DNA of 64,000 nt from Siphonodentalium dalli (GCA_032622095.1 CP136069.1:50822760-50886759); one strand, 5' to 3'. Counted from the first letter of the stretch, positions 48,371-60,005 are shown. Made by a program: numbers and translations. Notes: generated by a model not told the origin, from the sequence alone.

Positions 48371-48815
48371 GAAGACATTTTAAGTATTACCATAGAGACA
48401 TACAGTTATGTCCCTGGTCCCACCCTAATTAATCTGGTGACCCCATCTGAATAAATTTGAAACCCCATTTAAAACAAGTGACACATTTGAACAAATCTGA
48501 AATCCAGTCACCCAATGACCCTTCATACCAAATATGAACACATTCAACCTGATGGTACATGAGAAGTCGTTTTTAAGAATTACTATGGAGGGCAAAAGTT
48601 ATGGCCCTGGCTTCACAACAAGTTGACAGTGACCTCATTTAAACAAATCTGAATGCGAGTCACCAAGGGAACATCCACACCAAATATGAACCCATTCAGT
48701 CTTATGATCTAGAGAAGATGTTCAAAGAATTGTTGACAGATGGATGGATGGACAGACAGATGAACAGGAGACAGATGAGAAGTGATGACTATAGCTTCGT
48801 CTCAGGCGAGCTTAA
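48371..48815. repeat. Dispersed TTATGGCCCTGG/GACCTCATTTGAACA repeat with GATG tail
   Basis: Units with TTATGGCCCTGG, TTTAAACAAATCTGAATG and CACCAAATATGAACCCATTC, ending in GATGGATGGATGGACAGACA and GTGATGACTATAGCT. Related to 50690 and 51625. Confidence 0.7.
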
Positions 48816-49135
48816 AAATTACATTTAATTGAACAAATCTGTAAACCCCCCACCCCCCCCCCCCCCCCCAACACTGTGGGGACATCCCTGCAAGAATATG
48901 ACATTATCTTATTATACCAGTAGCGTGCATCATAGATACAGGTTAAGTGGGTGGGGCAGAGCTAATTCTCTTATACATCTGCCCCTATTTGAACAAACAT
49001 GAATCCCCATCTCTGATATCTATTCATCTAATAATTTTAAACATTCACTTTTAAGAGTTGAAGTTAATTGATTTTCCAAAAGACCCAATTGGAACAGATC
49101 TAAACATGCCACCAAGGAAAATAATATTGGAACAG

Positions 49136-49532
49136 CCAAGCATGAATTTAGTGTGTCTGAGGTCCCAAAAGGGTCAATGTAGTGATGATATTATGTAAGG
49201 TGGGCTAGCATCAACAAATTCACCATCTGGGAACCGAATCTTACTCAGTCATCAACTGCTATGGGAGACCTGGGGAGAGACAGCTGAAGTTGGTGGCATA
49301 TGACAGTATGCACACCCATTTCACACCTCAATTATGCATTTTAGAATCTCAACAAAAGGGAAAAAAGCTACTAAAAATGTCAATTTGAGACTCTAGATAC
49401 TTCCCAGAAGATGAGGCCTAAGCAGAATGAGGCCCTCAAAGGGTGTATTTAGCAATGCTAGCATGCTGTGCAGGGTAGCATAATTAAATTCACCATCCCG
49501 GAACCTCATTCTACAAATGCCAGACACACTTC
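49136..49532. mobile_element. F3 foldback MITE, diverged
   Basis: TTTAGTGTGTCTGAGGTCCC at the left and AAATGCCAGACACACT at the right. Both palindromes are degraded. Confidence 0.7.
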
Positions 49533-50079
49533 ATTACAGCTTTGAGAAAAAGAATTTAAATTGATATTAATGACCAGGGTATTGTAAACAATCATGGTGC
49601 TAGATTGACAGCTTTAGAAAACAAATGCTCAACACTATTAATCTCATTTAAATTACACTCTCAGGGGATTCTGCCTATAGCCACAGAAGTTCTTTTATCT
49701 ATAAATCTCGCACTCTTTTATAAACAACATGTGTCTATCATGATTGGTGGTACAGAGATGGCTTGGGAATGCAAGGATATGGAACTTACTGAACATTTCT
49801 GTACATCTGTCTGTTTTCTCACAAACCCCTGATTTCAACCAAATTTAGTGGGTGACTAGAGGTACCTACCCCCCCCCCCCCCGACGATGTAATGTCCTAA
49901 GTTCTTCAAAATTTTAATTAAATTTTTTTTTTTTTATTTAATAATTTTTTTTATTATTTATAACTAAAAAATATTTTATTTAATAAACAAATATTTTATT
50001 TACTAAACAAATATTTTATTTAATAATTTTTTTTTTTTATTTATTAAAAATAAAATAGACATCATTTTTTGGGGGTTAA

Positions 50080-50671
50080 AGGGGTACTGTACGCCATTTT
50101 CAATAAATTCCCGGTGATAACAACGATCTATTATCGATACTATATAGAAATATAAGTAATTTGAGTCGAAGATGTATTCTGTAAACGCTCAGGTTAATAG
50201 GCTATCTTAAAATTTAATAATTTAAAAGTTAATAATTTAATATAAATTGATTTTATGGCTCCAGCCATAAAATGGCGTCTCTTAAAATTCAAATTTCCGT
50301 GTACAAAACGTAATCAAATTATAATTGAGGGATACCGGATTAGGAAAACAATTGCACACACGATCGTTTGAAACATTATGCTTATACGGGGAGAAAACCC
50401 AAGCCATTCATTGACTAGTGACGGTACACTAACTTAAATGAGTATATGGGACTACTAACCATATAATATAATGTTTATTTGATTCATTTGGTTGAAAACT
50501 TTACAAAAATTACTCGACAACGACAATTTGTATTTTTGCATTCCGGTAAATTTGCCATCCGTAACAATACTTCGTACTCAACAAACTTTCAAAAAATTGA
50601 AAAGTTGTTACATTATTCTCCGACTCGGGGATTATAGAAACCAACAACAACATCTTGGGTACAGTACCCCT
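50080..50671. mobile_element. TTAA MITE with AGGGGTACTGTAC ends
   Basis: TTAA (50076-50079) AGGGGTACTGTAC ... GTACAGTACCCCT TTAA (50672-50675), with 13-bp perfect ends. It holds a 62-codon ORF (50492-50680) with no recognised motif. Confidence 0.85.
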
Positions 50672-50689
50672 TTAAATTGAGCAATAAGT

Positions 50690-50995
50690 TAAATCTTCTT
50701 CAGATTTATGTTCATAGCCCCACCCACATTTGACCCAGTGACCTCATTTGAACAAATCTGAACCACAGTCACCCAAGGTACCCTCATACCAAATGTGAAC
50801 CCATTCGGCCCGACAACTTCAGAAAAGAAGTCGTTTTAAGAATTACTATGTGGAAAAATAGTTATGGTCCTGACATCAAAACTATTTGAGTTGGTGACCT
50901 CATTTGAACAGATCTGAATAAGAGTCACCTAGGGAACATCCACACCAAATATAAACCCAATCAGTCTGATGGTTTCAGAGGAGAAGATGTGTAGG
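50690..50995. repeat. TTATGGCCCTGG-type dispersed repeat
   Basis: GACCCAGTGACCTCATTTGA, AAGAATTACTATGTGG and GTTATGGTCCTGAC match the units at 51625-52457. Confidence 0.7.
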
Positions 50996-51306
50996 CCTCA
51001 ACTGCTATGGGAGACATAGCATTAGATTGAAGTTCTCCAGTTTGAGTTGGTGATGTGCACCCATTGGGCACCTCAATTATGCATTTGATATTCACAAATT
51101 AGGGGATATAGAAACTAAACAGAAGGGAAAAAGTAAGTAAAAATGTCAATTTAAGTGCCTATATACTTCCCAGAAGATGAGGCCTAAGCAGAATGAGGAC
51201 CCTGGTTAGTGTATTTGGTGATGCTAGAATGCTGCGCAGGGTGGCATAACTAAATTCTCCCTCTGGGGACCTCATTCTGCAAATGCCAGACACACTAAAT
51301 TCAGGT
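50996..51306. mobile_element. F3 element, right portion
   Basis: Starts inside the spacer (AGGCCTCAACTGCTATGGGA). The right palindrome ends AAATGCCAGACACACTAAATTC. Confidence 0.7.
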
Positions 51307-51624
51307 TAGAGAACAATAATTTGTTTTGATTTTATTTTAATAACACACACTGGCATGAGTGCTAGCTAAGCATTAGTTCACACCTGTCAGCCTGATAAAC
51401 ATCTCAATTGATGACTGTATGTGTATTTATATTAACTCTCTCTCTCTCTGTCTGTAGCTAATACAATTGACTTAATCTGCTGGTGGGAGAGATCCTGTGA
51501 GTTAGGAGATGAGATAGGGTGGAATGCTGTTGGTTGGGGGCAGGGTGGGGTTCTGGGTCATGTGGGGGAGGGTGATATTTTTTTTTTGTATGTTAAATTG
51601 ATCAAGGAGTTCCTGAATTTTTTA

Positions 51625-52457
51625 TTATTATTTTTGGAATTATGGCCCTGGCTCCACCCCTATTTGACCCAGTGACCCCATTTGAACAAATCTGAACCCC
51701 AGTCATTCAATGACCCCCCATACCAAATATAAACTAAATCAGCATAATGGTTCTAGACAAGAAGTCGTTATAAGAATTACCAAGGAGGAATATAGTTATG
51801 GCCCTGGTTTCGCAACTATTTGACACAGTGACCTCATTTGAACAAATCTGAATGACAGTCACCTAGGGAACATCCACACCAAATATGATCAAAATGCAAA
51901 AATGTATTTTTTTTGTTTTTAGAGTTATGTCCCTGGCTCTGCCCCTATTTGACCCAGTGACCCAATTTGAACAAATCTGATTCCCAGTCACCCAAGGTCC
52001 CTCAGTACCAAATATAAGCTAAATCGGCCCAATATTTTTTTAGAAGAAGTCATTGTAAGAATTACTATGAGTTATGGCCCTGGTTTCTCAACTAATTGAC
52101 CGGGTGACCTCATTTGAACAAATCTGAACACCAGTCACCCAAGGACCCTCCATACCAAATATTAGCTAAATCGGCACAATGGTTATGGACAAGAAGTTGT
52201 TGTAAGAATTACTAATTACTATGGAGGAATAGAGTTATGGCCCTGGTTTCGCAACTATTTGACCCAGTGACCTCATTTGAACAAATCTGAATGAGAGTCA
52301 CCTAGGGAACATCCACACCAAATATGAACCAATTCGGTATGATGGTTTCAGATGAGAAGATGTTTAAAAAAAAGTTGACGGACGGACGGACGGACGGACG
52401 ACGGACGAGGAGTGATGACTATAGCTCCACCGGAGACTTCGTCTCAGGTGAGCTAAA
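51625..52457. repeat. Degenerate tandem array of about 150-bp TTATGGCCCTGG units with GACG tail
   Basis: GGCCCTGG or GTCCCTGG recurs about every 130-160 bp (near 51644, 51800, 51928, 52076, 52237), each followed by TTTGACCCAGTGACC and ATTTGAACAAATCTGA. Ends with a (GACG)n run (about 52377-52402) and GTGATGACTATAGCT...GGTGAGCT. This tail type is familiar from bivalve genomes (recall, not a search). Confidence 0.75.
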
Positions 52458-53420
52458 AAGGGCCGCATTAGGCCTTTTTATTGCAATGCCTGATGTTATG
52501 ACAAAAAAACTTACGAAAAAATAAATTTAAAAAAAAATAATTTTTTTTGTTTTGTTTTGGATTTTATCAACATGTCCATAGCAGATATGTGTTGAATATT
52601 AGTGTGCATTGAGCTCTAACATGTAATGTGTTAAAAAGTGACTTGCAGGCTTACAACATGAAGTAGATGACTACAATTAAGAAAATGATTAGCTGATCCT
52701 CATTCTCTTCTTACAATTAGTCATTGTGAACAACTTACACTATTGTAACTTTATACAATTTAAAGGCACAGGACTAAATTCAGGATAACATATTAGAATG
52801 GGGAGGTATCAGTTTTTAGACAACAATAACAGTAGTTAATGTCAGGGGCATTATATATTGTTAGGTAATCTCAGTCATACACTGGTAGTACAATGTCATT
52901 TTTATATAAGACTAAATGAGTTTATATGCATAACAGTTCCCTCTACCTTTCTGGTTATTACTAGACAGAGGAAGGTATCTTTGTCCATGCTTACTATGAG
53001 CAGAAAAAAATAAAAAATAAAAATAAAACCCTCCCTCCCCAATCGATTTGAAAAAAAAATTGCTCGAGAACCAAAACACTTTTTTTTTTTGGCCTAACCA
53101 AAAAGTTTGAAGATAAATTTACTATAACGAGCATTATAGAATTTGTATTAAAATTTTTTGGTTATCTGCATATACCTAATCGAAACAGGAGTTATTTCTT
53201 AAATATCTAAAATCTTGATAACCTTGAACATTTGGAGTCAAATTATCAACAAAGAGTTTCATTCCCACAAATTTATTCAAGCAGAACAATTAACACTGTC
53301 CATGGAATGTACATCGCTCACTCATAGAAGCTAAGCATTTTAACAATCACATTCATGCATATGAGATTGGTCCAGTGATTCACAATTATTGCTGGAGCTG
53401 CACCAGGCAAAATTATTAAC

Positions 53421-53770
53421 CCTTCCATGACTGGAGCTTCCTGAAGTTTTGCAAAAACCCTGTGCCAATGCATTCTCTTATATATGCGATATGCGAGGGG
53501 AGACTCGCATATATAATATTATATATTACACTGGCCTGACGATATTTACCTTGAACTTGTAAGCCAGTGCATTCTCTTATATATGCAAGGCTCCCTATAT
53601 ATATATATATATAATATAATACAATGGCCTGACAATATTTACCTTGACCTTGTAAGCCAGTACATTCTCTTATATATGAGAGGCTCCCTATGGGAGACTC
53701 GCATATATAAGAGAAAGCACTGGCACAGGATCTTCAATGCTACACCAGCGCAGCTCCCCTCATGAAAGGG
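53421..53770. mobile_element. TTAA MITE with three hairpin modules
   Basis: TTAA 53417-53420, CCCTTCCATGACTGGAGC start, end CTCATGAAAGGG, TTAA 53771-53774. Module CTTGTAAGCCAGTGCATTCT and its relatives are present twice, so this copy is longer than others. Confidence 0.8.
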
Positions 53771-54216
53771 TTAAAGAGACTCAAGGCCTTCACAGTGAGT
53801 TCATACAAAATAACATAAAAGTCTGTAAAACAACTATCCATTTAATTTACTTATTAACTTTGTGGTGTAGGGCTATAGATTAATAATATTGTAAGAAATG
53901 CCACCTGAAAGACACTGTTTTGTTTGATATATAATTTTCTATCCATTTATTTCATATACATGTAGTTTCAGATATTTTAGAGGGAGATTGAACTCCAATT
54001 AGAAATGAAAAATCTGATTCTGAGAATAACCATTTAATGAAATGTTGCTTCCAACTGTCTATGTTGTTAACACACCAAGTTTTATTTGATTAGACACCAG
54101 AATAATAAGTAGATCCTAAATCTATAGAGTTATCATCCGGAAACCAAAATAATTGGGAATTTTATGTCAACAAGGGAAAAAATGAGTGGACTGAACCCAA
54201 ATTAAATCTTGACCTA

Positions 54217-54427
54217 CAGTAATGTCCTAAATAATCAACCCCTAAACCACAGCAGAATTATTGGAATTTTTCAGGATTTAGTCGAAAATATGGCTTGCTG
54301 CCATTCACCGGAAAGCTCTCGGTGAGAGCTTTCCGATGAATGGCAACAAGCCATATTTCCAACTAAATCCTGAAAAATTTCAATAATTCTGCTGTGATTA
54401 AAGGGTCATATAATTTGTGCATTACTG
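54217..54427. mobile_element. F2 palindromic MITE
   Basis: TA-flanked, ends CAGTAATGTCC/GTGCATTACTG. Confidence 0.88.
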
Positions 54428-54429
54428 TA

Positions 54430-57000
54430 TATCTTAATGTAAGTAATCCATATACCAATTTGAAAACAATCAGATAACTAAAACTGAAGTTATCACCGAA
54501 AACCAAAATAATCAGCAAAAGCTAACTAAAAATTGAGTGGACGCACCCAAATTCAAACTTGACCTGATATTTCTTGTGAGTAATCCATATACCAAATTTT
54601 AAAACTAAACTAAAACTAAAGTTATGACCTGTAAACCAAAATAAACCATAAAATTTTGGGAGAATTGGCAAATTTTATAAGGGTCTCTTGGCTGGCGAGA
54701 AGGCTTCCTGAAAACCACAGTATATTTTATTAACTTTACATAATATTGACAGAAAAATAGTGCTACATCATAAGTATGTGACCATGATAAAAGAATTGCC
54801 CACCCCAATGTCACAATTCCATATCGTACCATATGCAATTTTAATAAAAGGCCGCTCGGCCAGAGTTCTGTGACACGATGCATTCATTTGGAGCGGAGTC
54901 TGTATAGAAATATATCATATGGAATAAATACTTGTGCATTGTCTTATAACTGAGCTACAAACAAATAACTAAATCTGAAAATACTCTTAAAAGTCGAAAT
55001 TGACACAATATCAAAAAAATTCTAAGAATACAGGTTCAGACAATGATGCATCTTGGGATGTACAATTCTATGTCGAAAATCAGCAATAACTCCGCAAAAA
55101 TGACTCTGACTGAACTTAAGATCGCAGTTGCGCAGTTACCCATGCTGGTTGACATCTGTGCCAAGTTTTAAAAAAGTTCTGACAAAAGATGCGTCCCAGG
55201 ATGTATGATTCTATGTCGAAAAAGGGCAATAACTCCACCAAAATGAGTCTGACCGAACTCAAAATCGCATTTGCGCATATTCTCATGGTGGTTGATTAGT
55301 GACATTGGCACTCCCTGCATTATGTACCCAGAGGGAGTGGCATACGGGGTCAGTGCAAAATGTTTTGATAGTCAGTGAGGTATCTTCTGCGTGACAAAGA
55401 GCTACAATCGGAACGTTGACACAATGATATACCATGAACCCAAATGAACCGTAAAAATATTATTCATTCGCACAGAAAAGCTACTTTTAAATTTATCGCA
55501 CATTCCACGTGTGTCTGTTTATAAACAGGGCTGGAATTTCCACATTCTGCTTGACTCTTGGAAATTCCCTGTAGGCGTGATAGCCAACAAAGCGATCCCA
55601 CAAGACATTTTTGACCAATCCGATGTTGCATTGACTGCATGGCGTGAGCGTTTTCAACGCATACACAATAATAATCTCATGTGATATTGTTATTGATTTC
55701 ATCACGGCGGCCACGTGCTTGTGTTTATATTTTTAAAAGATGGCGTACTAGACCCTGATTGCGGAACATTTTATGATATAGATTGCATCGTTGTCAACTA
55801 AGGATTAGGAACAACGTCAATGTAGTCAAGTAAAATGTTAATTATAAACGATTATTACAGAGGGCGGACGACTCAACCCCATTGAGCGCAAGTGAGAGTA
55901 TATGGGGTTGGGACTTAACTAGTGGTTGCTATATGTGCCAAGTTTAAAAACATTTGACCAGAAAATGACAGAATACAAGCTTGGACAAAGTTTCAGATGG
56001 ACGGACAGAAGAACGGAGGACACACGGATGAGGGTCAATACTATAGTCCTCCGATGGAATGTCAGGGGACGATAAGTAATATCGTAAACTGGACAGACTT
56101 TAATTCCCTTCACTGTAGCTTCAAAGAGATACATACAACAATTTAAGTTTCGGTAATTTTCCGCTATTTTATAGCAAGCATATAATAATAAATAAGTATA
56201 TTAAGAAATTGAGATTCGGGAATGCAAAATAGGTTGATCAGGAACCGGTGCTAAAAGTTTTATCTGAAAAAATGTTCCTGGACTCTTGTTGCTTTATGTA
56301 ACAGATACTTGATTGGTAGACATAATCTGAAGTTTTAAATGAGCCATGTATGTTGAAACAATATAACAGGTACCAGCTAGCTCAACGTAGTGTCAATACA
56401 GTGCTTGATTTGTTGTCTTTGCAGATAAATTAATAGTCAGGCATGAATACAGAGTTCTGCTCAAGTGCACACATGCTACACAATACTGAAGTTACCTCAT
56501 GGTTGCATGCTCCTACAGCGAGTTAATAACTGGGTCTTTGGACAATTCAGGTATCTTTTTCTTGAAGATTATTCTTTATTTGAATGGATTGTTATGTTTC
56601 TAAGACCCCTGTCAGAAAACACTTCTATCAGTTAATATTGATTCTATTTCAAATTTTCTGGTATAATACATACAATGAATTGGAACATTTTTACATGCTA
56701 TTTTTCAACAGATTGGCTTTGAAACTTCAGGCTATCTCAAATAGAGATAGAGTTCTCTAGCTTCCGGAATCGGTCAGAGCATAGCAAGCGGAAGAACTCT
56801 ATCTTGTTAGCACTTTCCAACAAGGCAAAATGTCAAGATATGTATTATACAATAAAATTTGAAATAAAATCAATATTAATTGATAGAAGCATTTCCGGAC
56901 AGGGGTCTCCGATCCATATTTATTATTTTATACCCAGGAAAATAAATAAAACTTGCTGTTGCAAGATATAGACCTTCTTTAAGTAGTTCAAATTGCAAAT
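54430..57000. other. Intergenic; diffuse repeat and one orphan ORF
   Basis: Loosely repeated AGTAATCCATATACCAA and CAATAACTCC motifs (54430-55260) form a degenerate dispersed repeat. A minus-strand ORF at 55493-55714 begins MAAVMKSITISHEIIIVYAL and is the only ORF here that looks first-exon-like. I recognise no family. A GATGGACGGACAG tail near 55997 resembles the array end at 52380. Confidence 0.4.
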
Positions 57001-57334
57001 CGGTAATTCATCAACCGCTCCGAACAAAGAAACAAATTGGTATTTCATCAACCACTCGGAACAGAGAAACAAATAGGTAATTCATCAACCACTCGGAACA
57101 GAGAATCAAATCGGTAATTCATCAACCGCTCCGAACAAAGAAACAAATTGGTAATTCATCAACCACTCGGAACAGAGAAACAAATAGGTAATTCGTCAAC
57201 CACTCGGAACAGAGAATCAAATCGGTAATTCATCAACCACTTAGAACAGAGAAACAAATCTGTAATTCATCAACGACTTGGAACAGAGAATCAAATCGGT
57301 AATTCATCAACAACTCTGAACACAGTAACAAATC
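57001..57334. repeat. 37-bp minisatellite, about nine copies
   Basis: The unit starts GGTAATTCATCAACCACTCG and continues GAACAGAGAAACAAATC, with two alternating variants (CCGCTCCGAACAAAG and CCACTCGGAACAGAG). The 37-bp period is not a multiple of 3, so it is not coding. It lies 445 bp beyond the RABEPK stop. Confidence 0.92.
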
Positions 57335-57335
57335 A

Positions 57336-57738
57336 AGTCATTTGCAGAATGAGGTCCCCAGAGGGTGAATTTAGTGACCTATCCCACACAGTGGGCTAGA
57401 GTCAACTCATTCTGCTTAGTCCTCAAATTCTACAGAAGACCTAGGATCAAATTGATTTTCCGCAGTTGAAGTTGGTGATGTTCACCCATCAGTCACCTCA
57501 ATTATGCAATTTATCTTCTGCAAATTAGGTGAAATAGAAACTTCCCGGAAGTGGAAAAAGTAACTAAAAACAATGTTAATTTGAGACAATAGATACTTCC
57601 CAGAAGATCAGGCCTAAGCAGAATGAGGTCCCCAGAGGGTGCATTTGGTGATGCTAGCCCACTGTGCAGGATAGCATCATTACATTCACCCTCTGGGGGA
57701 CCTCATTCTGCAAATGACACACTATTTGCAGGCTTGGA
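57336..57738. mobile_element. F3 foldback MITE abutting the RABEPK 3' end
   Basis: The left part starts at TCATTTGCAGAATGAGGTCC, without the terminal GTGTGTC. The right end ATGACACACTATTTGCAGGC finishes about 40 bp from the RABEPK stop, so it likely forms part of the 3'UTR. Confidence 0.85.
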
Positions 57739-57778
57739 AACAATTATGCTCAATATAATGACCACAATCTCAGGCTAC

Positions 57779-57990
57779 TCATGCAATCAAATACACCAGC
57801 ATATCATCAAAAATTTCGCCCTCTGTATCCATTCCTCCATGCAGAAGGCAAAATGTGTGGGTAGTCTTACATGGAGAAGCTTCCGCACCGAGTGGGGTGT
57901 TGTCGTTGTTGTTTTCGATAGTTTCTGCTTTCTCTTTGTCTTCCTCAGCATTTGCAGCATTATCATTCTCATTACCAACTGTTGTTATAT
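57779..57990 (-). CDS. RABEPK: RABEPK coding exon 3 (C-terminus)
   Basis: The acceptor TGTATCTTTCCAG precedes ATATAACAACAG. The split codon 348 becomes Asp. Residues 348-393 continue the acidic, low-complexity linker (NENDNAANAEEDKEKAE). The end, FCLLHGGMDTEGEIFDDMLV then YLIA and stop, matches the conserved RABEPK C-terminus (CLVFGGM.TEGEIYDD). This C-terminal strand closes the kelch propeller with the first blade, as is usual for this fold. Stop is TGA at 57779-57781. Total protein is 417 residues, against about 372 in human; most of the extra length is in the linker. An F3 MITE starts about 40 bp past the stop, so the 3'UTR probably runs into it. No AATAAA was seen on the minus strand for several hundred bases downstream. 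Confidence 0.93.
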
Positions 57991-58065
57991 CTGGAAAGAT
58001 ACAATGTACCAAAAAATATGGAAAATCTGTACAGCAACAGTGAACACAAATAGGCCAGAAAATAT

Positions 58066-58600
58066 GGTGCTGGATATTGCAGAATGAGGTCCCCAGAGGG
58101 TGAATTTAGTGACGCTATCCCACATAGTGGGCTAGAATCACTAAATTCACCCTCTGTGGACCTCATTCTGCTTAGGCCTCATCTTCTCAAGAAAGTTTCC
58201 TTATTATAAAATTTCTATAGAAACTTCTTCACATAGATTCTATTTCTTTTTTAGTTTAGTTTATCTATATCCCCAAATTGGCAGACGACACATTGCATAA
58301 TCGAGGATCACCATTTGGGAACCTCAATCTGCAAATATTTGCAGATTGAGGTCATTTTCTTTTTTAGTTTAGTTTCTCTATATCCCCAAATTGGCAGACG
58401 ACACAATGCATAATCGTCATAATCGAGGTGCCTAATGTGTGCATATCACCATCTGGGAACTTAAATCTGAGTCTACCGTAAGTCTCCCATAGCAGATGAG
58501 GCCATGCAGAATGAGATCCCCAGAGGATGAAATTTAGCCAACTGTGCCTATAAATCGCTAAATTAACCCTCTTGAGACCACATTCTGCAAATGTCTGGCA
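58066..58600. mobile_element. F3 foldback MITE in RABEPK intron 2, with spacer duplicated
   Basis: ATGGTGCTGGATATTGCAGA start and GCAAATGTCTGGCAC end. The spacer segment TTAGTTTAG...CTATATCCCCAAATTGGCAG is present twice (about 58252 and 58366). Confidence 0.82.
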
Positions 58601-58611
58601 CTCTATTTTAA

Positions 58612-58853
58612 CCCTTTCATGGCGGGAGCTGCGCTGGTGCAGCATTAATGATCATGTGCAAGTGCTTTCTCTTATATATGCCAGTCTCCCAGAGAGTTTC
58701 TCATATATTAAGAGAATGCACTGCCTTACAAAGGCCATATTCTATTTTATATTCGAGCCTCCCTATCCATATATATGGGAGACTCGCATATATAAGAGAA
58801 TGCATTGGCACAGGATTTTCAAAAAATTTCATTAAGCTCCAGTCATGAAAGGG
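58612..58853. mobile_element. TTAA MITE with F1-type hairpins in RABEPK intron 2
   Basis: TTAA 58608-58611, CCCTTTCATGGCGGGAGCTG start, hairpins, end CAGTCATGAAAGGG, TTAA 58854-58857. Confidence 0.83.
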
Positions 58854-58873
58854 TTAATGGTTGCTTACACCTA

Positions 58874-59086
58874 CAGTAATGCCTTAAATAATCGACTCCT
58901 TAACCACAGCAGAATTATGGGTAACTTTTCAGGATTTAGTCGGAAATATGGCTTGTTGTCATTCATTGGAAAGCTCTCAGTGAGTGCTTTCCAATGAATG
59001 GCAACAAGCCATATTTCCAACTAAATCCTGAAAAGTTACCCTTAATTCTGCTGTGGTTAAGGAGTCGATTATTTAGGGCATTACCC
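58874..59086. mobile_element. F2 palindromic MITE inserted at a RABEPK splice donor
   Basis: A 213-bp palindrome with TA at 58872-58873 and 59087-59088. The second TA is bases +2/+3 of the exon 2 donor on the minus strand. The end facing the exon reads GGGTAATGCCC instead of the usual CAGTAATGCCC. Confidence 0.92.
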
Positions 59087-59089
59087 TAC

Positions 59090-59308
59090 CTGTTGTAGAT
59101 TCAGTTCTACTGTCACGGGAGCTCGCACTGTCTGGCTTGAGTTCCCTATCGAGTACGTCCTTAGCATACTGGCTTGTGGCCATCAAGTTTGGAGTTTCCA
59201 CGGCTGGTGTTGATTCATTTATAGAAAGGTCTACTACACACATCGCAAAATCCAATCGGCAGGCAGGTGGCGGACCGTCCAGTGTTATATTAGTCCAAAT
59301 TGATGTCA
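59090..59308 (-). CDS. RABEPK: RABEPK coding exon 2
   Basis: The acceptor TTGTATTTTAG is followed by TGACATC. Joined to the phase-1 end of exon 1 it restores Leu275 and gives LTSIWTNITLDGPPPACRLD (275-294), matching the family's HWT...D..LPPGRLDHSMCI kelch strand. From about residue 303 the sequence becomes a polar, Ser/Thr/Asp/Glu-rich linker (ending DSRTESTT). This corresponds to the poorly conserved acidic insert before the last kelch strand in vertebrate RABEPK. The donor is ACAACAG|GTAGGG. An F2 MITE begins at intron position +4 and one copy of its TA target duplication is the T and A of the donor (see findings). Length is 219 bp, phase 1 to phase 1. Confidence 0.92.
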
Positions 59309-59462
59309 CTAAAATACAAAGTGCAAATTAACCTGTTTATTCTCCTATTCAATTCTACAGTACCAGTATACCGGTACATGTTTATTAGAATAATCTATTT
59401 GATTATAAATGAAGACCAAAGACAGGCAAAGAACAAGTAATTTTTATTTGTGATGCACTAAT

Positions 59463-59570
59463 GATCCTGTGCCAGTGCATTCTCTTGTATATGCGAGTCT
59501 CACATAGGGAGACTCACATATCTACATGTAAGAGAATGCCATGGTACAGGGTTTTCGCAAAATTTCAGGA
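59463..59570. mobile_element. F1-type hairpin fragment in RABEPK intron 1
   Basis: CCTGTGCCAGTGCATTCTC, CTCACATAGGGAGACTCACA, AGAGAATGCCATGG, then GTTTTCGCAAAATTTCAGGA. TTAA ends are not preserved. Confidence 0.65.
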
Positions 59571-59809
59571 CTCATAACCAAAACAAAATTAATTCGTGCA
59601 TTAAAATACATTTTTTATGCACTCATACAGGTATGTGCACAAATTTTAAACTGAGAAAAAAATAGTATGCCTCACACACATAAATAAGAAAGCTTTTATG
59701 GAAGCACATGGTCACAATCCATAACACCACGCACTTAAGAGTAGATTATTCCAAAACATGAAATACAACTCTCAGCAAGATACTTCAAAAAATATCTCTG
59801 GTTTTGACA

Positions 59810-60005
59810 TTGAGCCAATACCCAATGGGTTCACATCACCATCTGCACCATCTGAGAAATTAAACCTGTGTCTAAGTCTCCCATAGCAGATGAGGCCATA
59901 CAGAATGAGGTCCCCAGAGGATGAATTTGGTTATGCTAGCCGTTGTGCTGGGTAGCGTCACCCTCTGGGGACCTTATTCCGCAAATGTCCAGCACCATAT
60001 GTTGA
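59810..60005. mobile_element. F3 right half in RABEPK intron 1
   Basis: Spacer end (AAGTCTCCCATAGCAGATGA) and the right palindrome, finishing GCAAATGTCCAGCACCATAT. Confidence 0.72.

Noticed and set aside
57001-57334. Regular repeats suggesting a CRISPR array
   Set aside because: Units are contiguous without unique spacers, and the sequence is animal nuclear DNA. It is a minisatellite.
57623-58087. 154-codon plus-strand ORF
   Set aside because: It is the shadow of RABEPK exon 3 joined to F3 sequence.
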